Assembly (NCBI GenBank): GCA_905221605.1
Contig: CAJNDS010000653.1
Location: 64,001-98,617 of the forward strand
Direction: 5' to 3'
Length of the DNA stretch: 34,617 bases
From: Symbiodinium natans
Taxonomy: Eukaryota > Sar > Dinophyceae > Suessiales > Symbiodiniaceae
Shown: piece after piece, positions 19,140 through 28,400 of the stretch
How positions within the stretch are numbered: the stretch's first letter is position 1
Layout: every line of letters starts with the position of its first letter
Position numbers and translations under genes: made by a program
The notes under the pieces: generated by a model
Told to the model about the DNA's origin: nothing
The model's database searches: none
The model's input: only the letters and a program-made list of their open reading frames with translations

Positions 19140-19413
19140 ACGGACCTTCGTCCGCAGAGCGGAGCAGGAGCCGTAGATCCTCTGGGCTCAAGTTCCGGGC
19201 AGCCTCGTGCACACAATGACAGGAGTGAGTGTCAGCACTCCAACGCAGTCTGGCCTGCATGAGGCGCTTTCTCTTCTTGGCCATGGCTTTCTGGTCTTTT
19301 GCAGCTTGAGCCGCCTCCCGCTTGAGTGTGGCCCGACGCTGCTGCAAAGCGGCCATCTCTTCGTGCAGCAACGCCTCGCAGAGGGTTGCACTACGAACTC
19401 CGCACCCCGACAC
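19111..19413 (-). CDS. Predicted coiled-coil frame, intact right copy
   Basis: A 100-codon frame containing CEALLHEEMAALQQRRATLK, then a Lys/Arg-rich helix AMAKKRKRLMQARLRW and NLSPEDLRLLLRSA. The heptad-like Leu/Ala pattern with many charged residues suggests a coiled coil followed by a basic helix. It probably forms an early exon of a larger spliced gene reading into the FEQAR modules, which it overlaps in another frame. Its left-arm partner carries several indels. I do not recognise a family. Confidence 0.4.
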   Translation of the reverse strand: MSGCGVRSATLCEALLHEEMAALQQRRATLKREAAQAAKDQKAMAKKRKRLMQARLRWSADTHSCHCVHEAARNLSPEDLRLLLRSADEGPCVEASSKQC

Positions 19414-19428
19414 TGGATCACGAAGATC

Positions 19429-19920
19429 CGCGGGTTGGATTACGAAGATCCGCGGGGTAGGAATACGAAGGTCCGTGGGGCAGGAATACGAAAGTCTAAG
19501 ATCTGCAGAGGGTAGGACTACGGAAGATCCGTGGGTAGGAATACGAAGATGCGTGGAGCAGGAATACGAAGGTCTAAGATCTGCAGGGTAGGAATACGAA
19601 GATGCGTGGGGTAGGAATACGAAGATGCGTGGGGTAGGAATACGAAGGTCTAAGATCTGCAGGGTAGGAATACGAAGATGCGTGGGGTAGGAATACGAAG
19701 GTCTAAGATCTGTAGGGTAGGAATACGAAGATGCGTGGGGTAGGAATACGAAGGCCGAAGATCTGCAGGGTAGGAATACGAAGATGCGTGGGGTAGGAAT
19801 ACGAAGGTCTAAGATCTGCAGGGTAGGAATACGAAGATGCGCGGGGCAGGAATACGAAGGTCTAAGATCTGCAGAGGGTAGGAATACGAAGGTAGGAATA
19901 CGATTACGAAGATCTGAAGA
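19429..19920 (-). repeat. Outer minisatellite of the right arm (expanded)
   Basis: More than 15 units of about 24 bp, GTAGGAATACGAAGATGCGTGGG, alternate with GTAGGAATACGAAGGTCTAAGATCTGCAGG. Degenerate traces (ACGAAGATC...) continue to about 20,060. Units are far more uniform than in the left arm, a sign of recent local expansion. Confidence 0.88.
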
Positions 19921-20269
19921 TACACCGAAAAAGTTACGAAGATCCAGAGGGCGGACGGGGAAGGTCCGTCGGTTTGGACAACGAATGTCTCAAGATACAC
20001 GGAATGGATTTCGAAGATCGCACGGAAGGATTTCAAAGATGCGCGGATGGACTAGAATTATTTGAAAAAGGCCTCAAGAGAAGCTTCAACCGTGCGAGAG
20101 AGAGAGGCACGGCCTCCGCAAGCCTGATCCAGGCTTGCCCGCAGATGTGGGCAAGACACGTAACAAAACTGCAGTACCACGTGCACATCTCTAGCTCGAA
20201 CAGCGCCTCCATTTTTGGTGACCGAACGAGCGTGCTTTCCTGGCACGGCTGGCCTGGTCCTCTGAGGTA

Positions 20270-20271
20270 TA
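20270..20271. other. TA target-site copy, right
   Basis: Partner of the TA at 8,940-8,941. It lies directly between the element end CCTCTGAGGTA and the LINE sequence TAAACC. Confidence 0.6.
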
Positions 20272-20420
20272 TAAACCACAAGTTTCACATTTGATTTGCA
20301 AATTGTTGACGGTATCTTTGGTGAGCGCAAAGGTGTGCCCGAGGGTGCCTTGCATCAAGCACGTCAAAATTTGCTTTTTGTTTAGGCTCCCTTCAGGTCG
20401 TTCCTCCGCAGCGTTGCAGT
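20272..20420 (-). pseudogene. Interrupted LINE ORF2 relic, upstream half
   Basis: On the minus strand this region encodes LNKKQIL, then TVNNLQIKCETCGLY, ending at the element border. The intact ORF2 has PNKKQLL, then STNNLCIKCEGCGLYVQQ at the same spacing. After the palindrome, the frame continues at 8,941 with YLQRENP. A Ser/Lys-rich minus-strand frame (20,382-20,594, with KKEPASAPSTSSSSSHSAF) may be further upstream relic sequence in a shifted frame. Confidence 0.75.
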
Positions 20421-21116
20421 GCCTTCTGCCTTATTCACACCCTCAGCATTCTTGCATATCAGCTCTTGTCTGTCACGACGAGCATTTCTGCGCTTTTTTC
20501 GGTGGGTCTTGGAGAAGGCGGAGTGGCTTGAGGACGAGCTCGTGGAAGGAGCACTAGCCGGCTCTTTCTTGGGGTGGTCTTTTGGGAAAACCACCTGGGG
20601 GCCTTCCTTTTTTCCCCTTCAAACAGGGAAAGGAGCCTGCGTCCCAAAAAGCCGGCTCATCAGTGGCCAATTTGTCATTGCAGGATGTGGAAAACAAGGG
20701 CGACAGGTTGCATCCTAGTGGTTTGCGCGCCCGAACAAGGCGATTTTTTTTGAGATGACGAAAGCGTATCACCTGAACCACCATGACCAAGCGTCCCACC
20801 AACCTAGTTGGAAAAACTCATTTGGAGAGCCGATTTGCCCCATCACGGTCATGGTCCTGGCTCTGCAGATGCCGGCCTAATTCCAGCTTTGCTTACCAAC
20901 TGAAAAGAAAGCACCGCGCAATAACACCGCAGGCATTCTATTTCTCTGCATAGCTCAAACTCAAGCAGCAAAACGGGCGGCGGTTCGTTGATCACAAGAT
21001 TCATGCGCTCCTGCACTCTTAGCAACCATCCAAAGATGGGACGTTCGTGCGTCCAGCAACATGCCCGTTCACTCTGGGACGTTCGTTTTTTTCCGTCTAC
21101 CTCTCTCTGTTTTCCT
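20421..21116. other. Stretch without a clear gene
   Basis: Both strands have short open frames here: minus-strand Ser/Lys-rich frames that may extend the LINE relic, and a plus-strand frame with EKAEWLEDELVEGALAG. I cannot choose between them. From 20,720 to 21,116 I see nothing. Confidence 0.3.
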
Positions 21117-21222
21117 CTCTCCCTCGCTCTCGCTCTCGCTCTCGCTCCCGCTCCCGCTCCCGCTCCCGCTCCCGCTCCCGCTCCCGCTCCCGCTCTCGCT
21201 CTGGCTCTCGCTCTCGCTCATA
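21117..21222. repeat. CTCGCT/CCCGCT hexanucleotide microsatellite
   Basis: A run of CTCGCT units passes into CCCGCT units and back, about 17 copies. The translated frames over it (SLSLPLP or SGSGSG repeats) are by-products. Confidence 0.93.
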
Positions 21223-22477
21223 ACATCGCAGTGTCTGCTTAGGCGGTGCAATCGCAAAAGCTTTGGCGCCTACGTTCTAAGTCTGAGCAAGGTCTTCGTA
21301 CAACACCATAGTTTGTTTTCTTGACCTTGCTTGCATGGGGAACGGATTGACGAAGGATGTACAGTGGGATCGATTTTCACAGGAGTCGTCCTGATTTGAT
21401 GAGCTTTGAAGCTGTGACTTTAGTAATCTTGGAAGATACCGCAGGGTCATACGATGTTAAAGGGCTGTGGCACCTTTGGCTGGCGTCCGATGAACAACGT
21501 CAAGAACCATTGAGTTGCGGGAATCGCTTGATGCGTTTCGCAGGGCACGATATCCAGCGGCTTGGACTGTGCTGCCCATTGAGGTGTGAAGCATTCTGAA
21601 TCTTGGGATGCGATTGCAGTGGACCTGCTTGCTGATGTGGCGATGTCGACAATCATGTGGAGCGTAGCGGCAGTCGTAGTTCCCAAACGTTGGGGTTGGG
21701 CCGACATGCACTTTGAGACGTCAGGTCTTGATTCATCAATAGTTGAAAGGTCATAGCTGAACTTCTTGTGGCTTTATGGCTCAAGCAACCAGCTGCGTAC
21801 CTTTTTGTCGCTGCAGCTAATTTCATTTAATGAAGCTCGGCGTATGGTTTGGACTTTGGGGACTCGGGTTTGCCTTTTCTGAGCCCCCTGTCGGTAGCTT
21901 GGCCTTAAGCACAGTGAACCTGCAACGCTTAGTGTTGCATTGTATGCATCTGGAGTGGGTCAAACTACGCCGGAGACGTACTTCACACGTGGGGGTCGAC
22001 AGCTGAGTGTCTTTTTGAACACGAATTGTGAAACTGCTTAGAAAGCCTTGTGAGCTGCAGGGCCGCCATAGTTCGACTGGGAGCCTTCAGTTCTGTACAC
22101 ATTTCAATACCCACCCTGTTGGGAATCAAAGTTGGGCTCAGACCAGTGCTTTCGTCAGGAAACGGATTCCCCTGCCGCGTGTTTTGTTGATTCCGGAGGG
22201 GCTTATGATGTCAATGCTTGTTGAATTGCTAACGTGATGGAGATCTGGACGAGTGCTTTCGCAAGCAGTTCGAGCTCGCTCAAGTGGCATAATATGCTCA
22301 CTTTAGCATTGCCTCTCCAATTCACCCTAAAGCGTGTGCAGCTTGCCATGCTTGTGCATTGAAAGCATTTGACTAGTCTCTGAACGCAGCCGAGGAAGCA
22401 ATCCACGAACGGAGCCATAATGGCTTGGATGCAGGGCCCGCAGTTGCCAAGTGCTTCGAGAAGTGGTTTTTCATTGT
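21223..22477. other. Stretch without a recognisable gene
   Basis: Only short overlapping frames on both strands, no motif, no repeat of note and no tRNA. A sequence resembling the end of the dinoflagellate spliced leader at 21,771-21,785 is too weak to annotate. Confidence 0.4.
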
Positions 22478-23123
22478 TCAAAACTGTTCACTCAAAGGTT
22501 GCAAAGGTTGAAAAGGCCGAGATGTAGGTGTAGGTGTGATGCGGAGAGATGTGTCGAGCTGTAGTGACAGCGACGGTCCACGGCCTACTGCTTCCAGGGC
22601 CTGGGCCGCCTGGGCTGCCTTGGCCTCCGCAATGAAACAGGCGCCTCTCCTGGCATTCTCTTTCTCTGCAATCTCTTCTCTCTCTGCTCTCTCGCTTTCC
22701 CCCCGGAATCTCACGTCTTCGACGCCAAGCCTTGCACTGCCTCTGCCCAAGAACCTCTTCGTGCTATCAATTCCTGCCTCCGTCTTGCAAAGAATCGTGC
22801 GTTGGAAGTTTGGGAAGTTTGGGAAGGTGAAGACCCATCTTGAGCAAACTCAGCCGACTAGTTGGTTCCTGCAGTCAGCTCTTGTGATTTCATCTCGGCA
22901 GTGCACCCCACTACCTGTCAGAAGTTGCACTCTGCAAGAGCAACTGTCACAGGCAGTCCCACAGGATGTCAATGCGGAGATGCCAAGCACGTACGACGGG
23001 GAGGTCCTGCCATGTCCTTTACAAGGGAACATGCAGGTAAAGGTAGCTAGAGCTCCCAATGCTTGTGAATGTTTCAGGAGACGTTCTTCGTTGGTAAACC
23101 TGCAGACCCCAAATCTACGTTAA
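22478..23123. other. Overlapping open frames on both strands, coding strand unresolved
   Basis: The plus strand has 195 codons (22,536-23,123), Ser/Leu/Pro-rich, with no motif. The minus strand (22,750-22,478) has a Glu/Arg/Ala-rich stretch, EREEIAEKENARRGACFIAE, that looks more like a helix-forming protein. One of the two is a shadow. I favour the minus strand weakly. Confidence 0.25.
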
Positions 23124-23213
23124 CTAGAACACCTGCCTGCAACACATACGAGATGCACCCTTAAGGCTAAGAAAACGCCACATGCTGCTAAATGCCATTG
23201 CCTTTTGGGAGCC

Positions 23214-23381
23214 CAGAACGACTCCGACGACGCCGATGTGGCCGACTTGCCGCCCGATGAACTTGCTGATCTCATCCGACGGGAAGTGCTAATGCACAAC
23301 ACCTCGGAGGGCACAAAAATGGCCATCAATGAGATCCTCGCTCTGGGCGCTGCCCAGCTGATTCTGGACTCCTTTGGCTGA
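23214..23381 (+). CDS. Exon-like frame ending in a stop, unrecognised
   Basis: After a GGGAGCCCAG border, an acidic frame reads NDSDDADVADLPPDELADLI, followed by a helical stretch with EGTKMAINEILALGAAQLIL and a TGA. The composition is that of a genuine C-terminal exon. No upstream exon with a matching phase was identified and no domain is recognised. Confidence 0.3.
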   Translation, partial: QNDSDDADVADLPPDELADLIRREVLMHNTSEGTKMAINEILALGAAQLILDSFG

Positions 23382-23861
23382 GCTGTTGCAGCACAGGCAT
23401 ATGGTAACGCAAGAGTCGTAAAGAGTCAACGTCCTTTTACGTCCAAGCGCGATGCCCCAGGCATCCGCGGAATCACCGCTGGATGGAGTGAGCGGCATGC
23501 TGGGATGCAGCATGAACATACTGTCGAGGGGCTTCACCGTTGGCTGGGAGCAGACAGGCCCCTCGCCCACACAAGAATTCCACAAAGTCCACAAATGAGG
23601 TTTAAAAACCTTCTTGAACACCCTCTTATGAAGAATTTGAAGCTGTGAGCTGTGCATGAGACGGCTTTGTTGGAAACATGAGTCCTCTCCAGGCCTTGCT
23701 GCTGCGTCCTACGCTTCAAACTCCCTTGGAGGCCTATTTGGCATGCCTTGAGTCCAACACAGCACACGGGGCATCATATGGCTGGCTTTTGTTGCGAGAA
23801 CACTTGAGTCTTGCGCTTTTGTGGAACAGCAGTCTGTCTCAAAGCTATGAGACTCTCATGA

Positions 23862-24167
23862 GACGGCAAGCTCAGCTTTCAGAGGCTTCTCGAGGACTGG
23901 AAGCCCGTTCATGAAACCGGTGGCTGGCATTGCAGCGAACTTGCTCGATGCGTACCTTTCGGCTGGAAAGGAGCGCAGAGCTTGGCAATAGGCCTACTGC
24001 ATTTCTACTGCATCTTAGCTTCGCTCCCCCGACGAAGTGCCTTGGAGGACATCAGCTACCGTTTCCAGGCGACGGACGCAGCTGCCAAGCTCTATCTTGA
24101 GGCCTCGCGGCGCGTCGCTGTTGGTTTAACTAGTCGAAAGCCTCGGCCAAGTCAAACTGTGTTGTAG
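23862..24167 (+). CDS. 101-codon open frame without a start codon, unrecognised
   Basis: The frame is open from a TGA at 23,859-23,861 to a TAG at 24,165-24,167. It reads FQRLLEDWKPVHETGGWHCS, then ARCVPFGWKGAQ and ISYRFQATDAAAKLYLEASR. The composition is protein-like but there is no ATG at its head. It may be one or two exons of a spliced gene. An overlapping frame (23,678-23,914) seems less likely. Confidence 0.3.
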   Translation, partial: DGKLSFQRLLEDWKPVHETGGWHCSELARCVPFGWKGAQSLAIGLLHFYCILASLPRRSALEDISYRFQATDAAAKLYLEASRRVAVGLTSRKPRPSQTVL

Positions 24168-24520
24168 GGCTTTTAGCCCACCAAAAATGCCTGCTCATAT
24201 GATGTTGCCTCTAATGCTTCTCACGTGTGCTCACGTCTTGAGACGTACAGAAATGCACAAAAAAAGGGACGGGGCCCTCTTTTGGGGTGTCGAAGGCTTC
24301 CGGGGAAGAACGCATCTCGCTCCGCCGGTTTTCTCAGAGCACAGCGGGGGCCCCCACCCCCAGGCGTCCAAGAGGTGAAGAAAAGCCGGGCGTCCTATGC
24401 GTAGTTTTCTTCTCTTTCAGACACGAATATTTTCTTCAGGATCATTGAACAGGCTGCTTTTGTCTTGTGATTCTAGCGCCGGTGACTTTAGCTGAGCTCG
24501 CTGAGTCTTGAAAGCTGGTG

Positions 24521-27010
24521 ATGGTCGACCCTGGCTTTTTTCTAAAGCCAGTGCAGCATGAGAACGCTTTTGCGCGCGAAATCACGAAAATCACGATGCT
24601 GGCTCCTCGTGTCCTTTGCGTACGTGAGATGGGCTTCGTGGGTGACAGCTGGGAAACTTGGCATGCCTAACTTCGAAGCTGGAGAGGATTGGGAGCCTTC
24701 TGCTTCTCATCTCCGGTTTTTGCCTTGAGAAGGGGTTTTTGGGTCCCTGCTGGTTTTTTTGGGGTTTCGACGCGTGCTGGGGCCTGTCTGGGGCCCTTTT
24801 TCAATGCAGCGCAGGAACTGAGGCAGGCCAGGGCTGGATCAGATGCGAGGCAGCTCACCTATCATAGAGAGGGCTGGGCGGATTGAGGCAGAGACAGAGG
24901 GCCAACTTAAGAGAGTTCAGAAAACTCAGAAGCACATGGACAATGCCAAGTCGGCTTCAGGTTCGCAGGGAAGTGTGTTGTTCTTTTTCTGCTTTTGGTT
25001 TTATGCCGTGCTTTTCCGTCATCTGTCAGAAGTTTCGTGTCGGGTTCGCGCGTTGTCGGTGGATGTGCATCATGCTCAGCAAGACACAAGTCCTCCAGGG
25101 TTGGCGACATGCCGTTGCATGACCCCAACTCGCACTTCCCTCCCGCGAGAAGACTCGCGTGGCGCACCGTTCCAGATGGCGTGCCTACGGTTTGGAGTTC
25201 ACGGTTCTTAAGCTACAGTACTCCATTCTAGGTATTCAAAGCACAGGGGGGGGGTCACAGTTTGCAAGCAAAGTTGCAGCCGTCAATGCGCATGCTGTTC
25301 GAGGTTCTTAAGGTTGCCCATGCTTTCTTTTTATAGCGCGGCCAATCAGGATTCACTGCCTCCGAGCGCAATGTCGGCCATCTGTGCACGTGGGGTGCAC
25401 GTGGGGATTCAAAACTCTTGCCGCTTGTGGGCAGCCGGAGCTGTTGCTTGAGGCCGCTCAAGACAGTTTCGGAGGAGGAACCTCAATAAAAAGTTTCGAA
25501 GCTGCAGCCTGAAGCAACAAGCCACACAGAGCTTGAGAAACAACTGAGCTTTGCAGAGGGGATGGGAGCAATTCCCGCTTGCAAGGGCCTTTTTTGGAGC
25601 AGTCCTTTTGCATGTCTTTTTTTGGGTTGGGTGCCACCAAACGCTGTTCAGCTGCTTCCCTGTGCTTGTGATTGCTTGGCTTCTTGCGAAGCCCTTACAA
25701 GCACTTCCCCATGAAACCAGCGAAGGCAGATGTGCCAGGCCTCGCGAACCACGTTACAAATTTTTTACCTTTTTCAGTTGGGCGGGGGAGGGGTCATGGT
25801 TGAACCTGAAACTTGCTCTCGGCTTTGTTCAACTGCCCTTGTTTTTTCTAGTGCCGTTATGTGAAGCCAAATGCGGGGAGCTTGCATGCCCGCAGTCAAC
25901 TCCCGGTCGCGGGGCTGTAAATACATGCGGGTAATGCGCAGGGCCTTCGTGGTTAGTAGAAGTTGCAGTCCCTACCCTTCGTGGTTTACCTTGAGCTTTT
26001 GGACCGGGTGAAGGCAGTCGTGTGCCAGAACGTCGCGCTCTTGTGTGAAAAGGTCCCGCAAACGATGGGGCGCTTTGCACGCCAGCATGCACGCAGAGCA
26101 ACTCACGTTGAAATGCAACTCAACTAGAGTAGCGTTCGGTACCGTTTCATAGATGCCAAGCTCGGCTTCTCATGCTTTGAGAGTCGATTTGTCCAAACTA
26201 CACGCGGTGTCTTCACAGGCGACGCGCGCGGCGGGCAAGAAGTCCTTCCGCGACCTTTTCCCTGATGATCTTCGCTCGGCGCTCACGGGATACTCGAACC
26301 TTGGTGGAATTGAAAAAGAGAGACGCCGTTAGGGCCGTTAGGGGGGTGCAAGATGCAGGATTTGTGGTCTACGGCTCATTCTACGGCCCTCCCATAGACG
26401 TTTCAAGAAATTGAGAGCATCTCATTTCGCATGCATAGGTTTTAAGAGAGAGCCTAGAGAAGGCCCTAAACCGTATTCTTTAAAACACATCTTGTTGTAA
26501 ATTTGTAAATGAGAGGAGCAAGCTGGCCCTGGCCTCGGGGATCGTGCCGGGAGACACCGCTCGCTTTCAGCACGCCCTGGCGCTGGAGAGCGCGGCCAGC
26601 GAGCTGAAGGCACAAGGGGAGAAGAGAGCTCTGAGTGACTGGGTGTATTTCTTTTTGTGTGGGGAAAGGTGTGTGTGTGTGTTTTGGTGAAAGGGAGTGT
26701 GTTTTTGTAAGGAAGAGTGCTTGATTAAGGGGCCTGTTTATGATAAGGGGGGTGTTTATACGGGGACTTTATAGGGTGAGTTGCTTCAGTGGAATGTTTT
26801 GTGTGTTTGTTGGTGGGGGAGTGTTGGGCAGAGGGTCTTTTCCAACTTTGGTGCAGGACATGCTTTTCGGCGATTGCGAGGACGGCCGTATCCCCTGTGG
26901 CTCGGCAGTGACATTGCGGAAGGATTTAAAAAGGTCGTTCATGTTGGTCCTTCTGACCAAAACGTTATGCTCCAACCGCCGAAATCCGCTTCTTTCCGGT
27001 CATCCAGTCG
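24521..27010 (+). CDS. Spliced gene encoding an unrecognised helical protein, five exons seen
   Basis: Candidate exons: A 24,521-24,623 (ATG; VDPGFFLKPVQHENAFARE), B 24,868-24,960 (AETEGQLKRVQKTQKHMDNA), C 26,184-26,303 (KKSFRDLFPDDLRSALTGYS), D about 26,510-26,642 (SGIVPGDTARFQHALALES) and E from 26,832 (FKKVVHVGPSDQNVML) to near 27,010. Joins A-B (intron 24,624-24,867), B-C (24,961-26,183) and D-E (26,643-26,831) use GT-AG and keep phase. The C-D join is unresolved: exon C ends in phase 1 if cut at CTTG|GTGG, but D needs another phase, so a GA or GC donor may be used. Exon B is coiled-coil-like and D is an Ala/Leu/Glu-rich helix. I recognise no domain. It may continue into the PAN-like exons that follow. 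Confidence 0.5.
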
Positions 27011-27311
27011 CCTGATGGGTTGCCACCAAATCGCGTCTCTGTGTTGTGCTTGCCTTGTTCGCTGGATATGCCGATGTTGGGCTTGGCATCTCGTGCGCCT
27101 GGCTCAGGCTGGAATGCCACTGGCCAGACAGACTGGTTGACGGGCAAGGTGCCAAGGGTTTGCCCCAAGCCCATGCGACCTTTGTGAGAAGATGTGGACT
27201 GCCAGGTGAGGGATATGGCATGTATCGCAGAGGACGGGAGTATTCATGGGCGGGCAAAGGCTTGACGCGAAGCAGAGAATGCACAAGCCCATCCCTTTGC
27301 GAGGGCATCAG

Positions 27312-27660
27312 GTGGGACCCTACCAACATGCCTGGCCAAGCTCGCACCACATCGGGCTGGCACGAGTGCCAAGCCAGGTGCAAAAGCGTGCCGCAGCTCA
27401 AAATGGGGGGGCGGATGCTTGTGAGGCCATGTGAGGTCACATGTGAGGCCATGTGTTGTGGGGCCCCTGTTGAAGGTGGCGGGTTGCCGCCATTTCTCGT
27501 GGTGGGCGTCTGGGGCTGGAGGCTGTCACCTTCAGGACCTGCTGGCAGCATGTGCCGAACTCATCGGAACTCGTGTGACATTGCCCTGCCGAAGCGCCCC
27601 AGGATGAAAATGCGAAGGCCGTGCCCACGGGCCCGAGGATTTTTTCTGGTCCACCCGAGT
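27312..27660 (+). CDS. PAN/Apple-like cysteine module, three exons (first of two paralogues)
   Basis: Exon 1 27,312-27,387 encodes WDPTNMPGQARTTSGWHECQ, then ARCKS. Exon 2 27,476-27,535 encodes VAGCRHFSWWASGAGGCHLQ. Exon 3 from 27,603 encodes DENAKAVPTGPRIFSGPPEC, ending near 27,656. Intron 1 (27,388-27,475) is GT-AG; intron 2 (27,536-27,602) starts with GA. Modules of this kind, with CQxRC, HFSWW and GGCHLQD, are frequent in dinoflagellate extracellular or surface proteins and are usually labelled PAN/Apple-like; they are thought to bind sugars or proteins. The same module with the same two intron positions recurs at 32,080-32,530. A 279-codon continuous frame covering this region is a shadow. 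The beginning and end of the gene are not resolved. Confidence 0.65.
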
Positions 27661-28400
27661 GCAAGGCACTTGGGGGTACGGGCACAACTTGGCACAACTG
27701 CAGTCAGGGGAGACCTGTTCCCATGCAACTGCTCAATTGCTGGGGGCCTTCCTGTGCCAGGAGTCGAACAATCTTGGCCATTGCACGAAGAGGAGCGATG
27801 CGTGCACCTCGGGCAGAAAGGAAGAGGAAGGTTACGGGTGTGTAGGGTTCTCTGTGGGACGAGGTGCCACGTGCAGGGTTGCTAAGATCCCATACACTAC
27901 ATAAACTTTCATAACGCGTAAACTTCTCCATTTCACCACACTGAACCTTTTCTTCGATGCTCCATGCTTCCCTCCTTGTTGCGAGCGCAGGCAGAAGGTT
28001 TTTCCTGTGTTTTTCCTGTGTTTTCTCGCCCCTCAGAGCTGTTTTGCGGATTGTTTTCTTCCTTAGCAAAAAATAGTTCCATTGCTGCCATTCGCAGTTG
28101 GATCGGATTTTTCCTGACCTTCCGAATCGAAGATTTCCCACGGCCCACGGATGCCGAAACCTTGAGGCCCAAACACGAGACACTCACGAGACACTTACGA
28201 GACACTCACGAGACACCGCAGACCCTTGCACATACTTGCACTTGCAGCACTTGAAGGCTACTCCGGAGGAGTCTCCCGTGATATCATGCCAGATCAGTCC
28301 GGTTCCGGATTTGAGGGTCTTCAATAGTATTAATAGGCTTTGTGGGCAAGTCAAGCGGAAAAGGCGCAAGTCAAACGAAGACGAAGTCACATGACAACAG
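27661..28400. other. Stretch without a resolved gene; short tandem repeat
   Basis: ACGAGACACTC is repeated about four times at 28,175-28,218 (period 11). Otherwise the region probably holds introns. A short basic frame (VKRKRRKSNEDE) near 28,345-28,390 could be an exon but has no clear borders. Confidence 0.4.

Larger units (their letters stand above)
8942..20269. mobile_element. 11.3 kb palindromic transposon: two Rep-bearing inverted arms around a DDE transposase
   Basis: Left arm 8,948-13,188 and right arm 15,458-20,269 are inverted copies, and the unpaired centre is 13,189-15,457. Each arm carries a spliced J-HUH-SF3 helicase gene, a hairpin plus iterons, repeated exon-like modules and an outer minisatellite. 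The centre carries a DD35D transposase on the minus strand. Both outer ends begin TACCTCAGAGG reading inward; the left end has six further bases (TCTTGC) before the TA. The element lies inside a minus-strand LINE frame that is restored when the element and one TA are removed. I therefore read it as a single insertion unit rather than a nested set. The central transposase has no separate short terminal repeats that I can see at the arm borders. Mobilisation by the DDE enzyme is inferred from the TA duplication. The Rep genes may add a replicative step. Confidence 0.75.
15458..20269 (-). repeat. Right inverted arm (4.8 kb)
   Basis: This is the reverse complement of the left arm, about 570 bp longer, mainly through the expanded outer minisatellite (19,430-19,920). 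Coordinates in the Rep half pair with the left arm at a nearly constant sum, so there are few indels there: one 6-nt gain in the Rep gene and the longer CA run. Confidence 0.92.

Noticed and set aside
19429-19920. CRISPR array
   Set aside because: Units are adjacent, about 24 bp, without unique spacers, and the genome is eukaryotic.
8948-20269. Palindrome as a pure assembly or amplification artefact
   Set aside because: The arms differ by minisatellite length, CA run length, several indels and substitutions, and the outer ends fit a TA-flanked insertion. A chimeric copy would be nearly identical and have no target duplication. Long reads are still needed.
8932-20317. GTTGAAGGTATCTT / GTTGACGGTATCTT as a 14-bp target duplication
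   Set aside because: The right copy lies more than 30 bp outside the arm, within LINE coding sequence, and does not restore the frame. The TA solution does.
21069-21257. Ser-Gly/Ser-Glu repeat protein
   Set aside because: Pure translation of the CTCGCT/CCCGCT microsatellite.
27046-27885. A single 279-codon protein
   Set aside because: The real signal is in other frames: HFSWW and GGCHLQ exons separated by introns. The long frame crosses them and has no domain logic.
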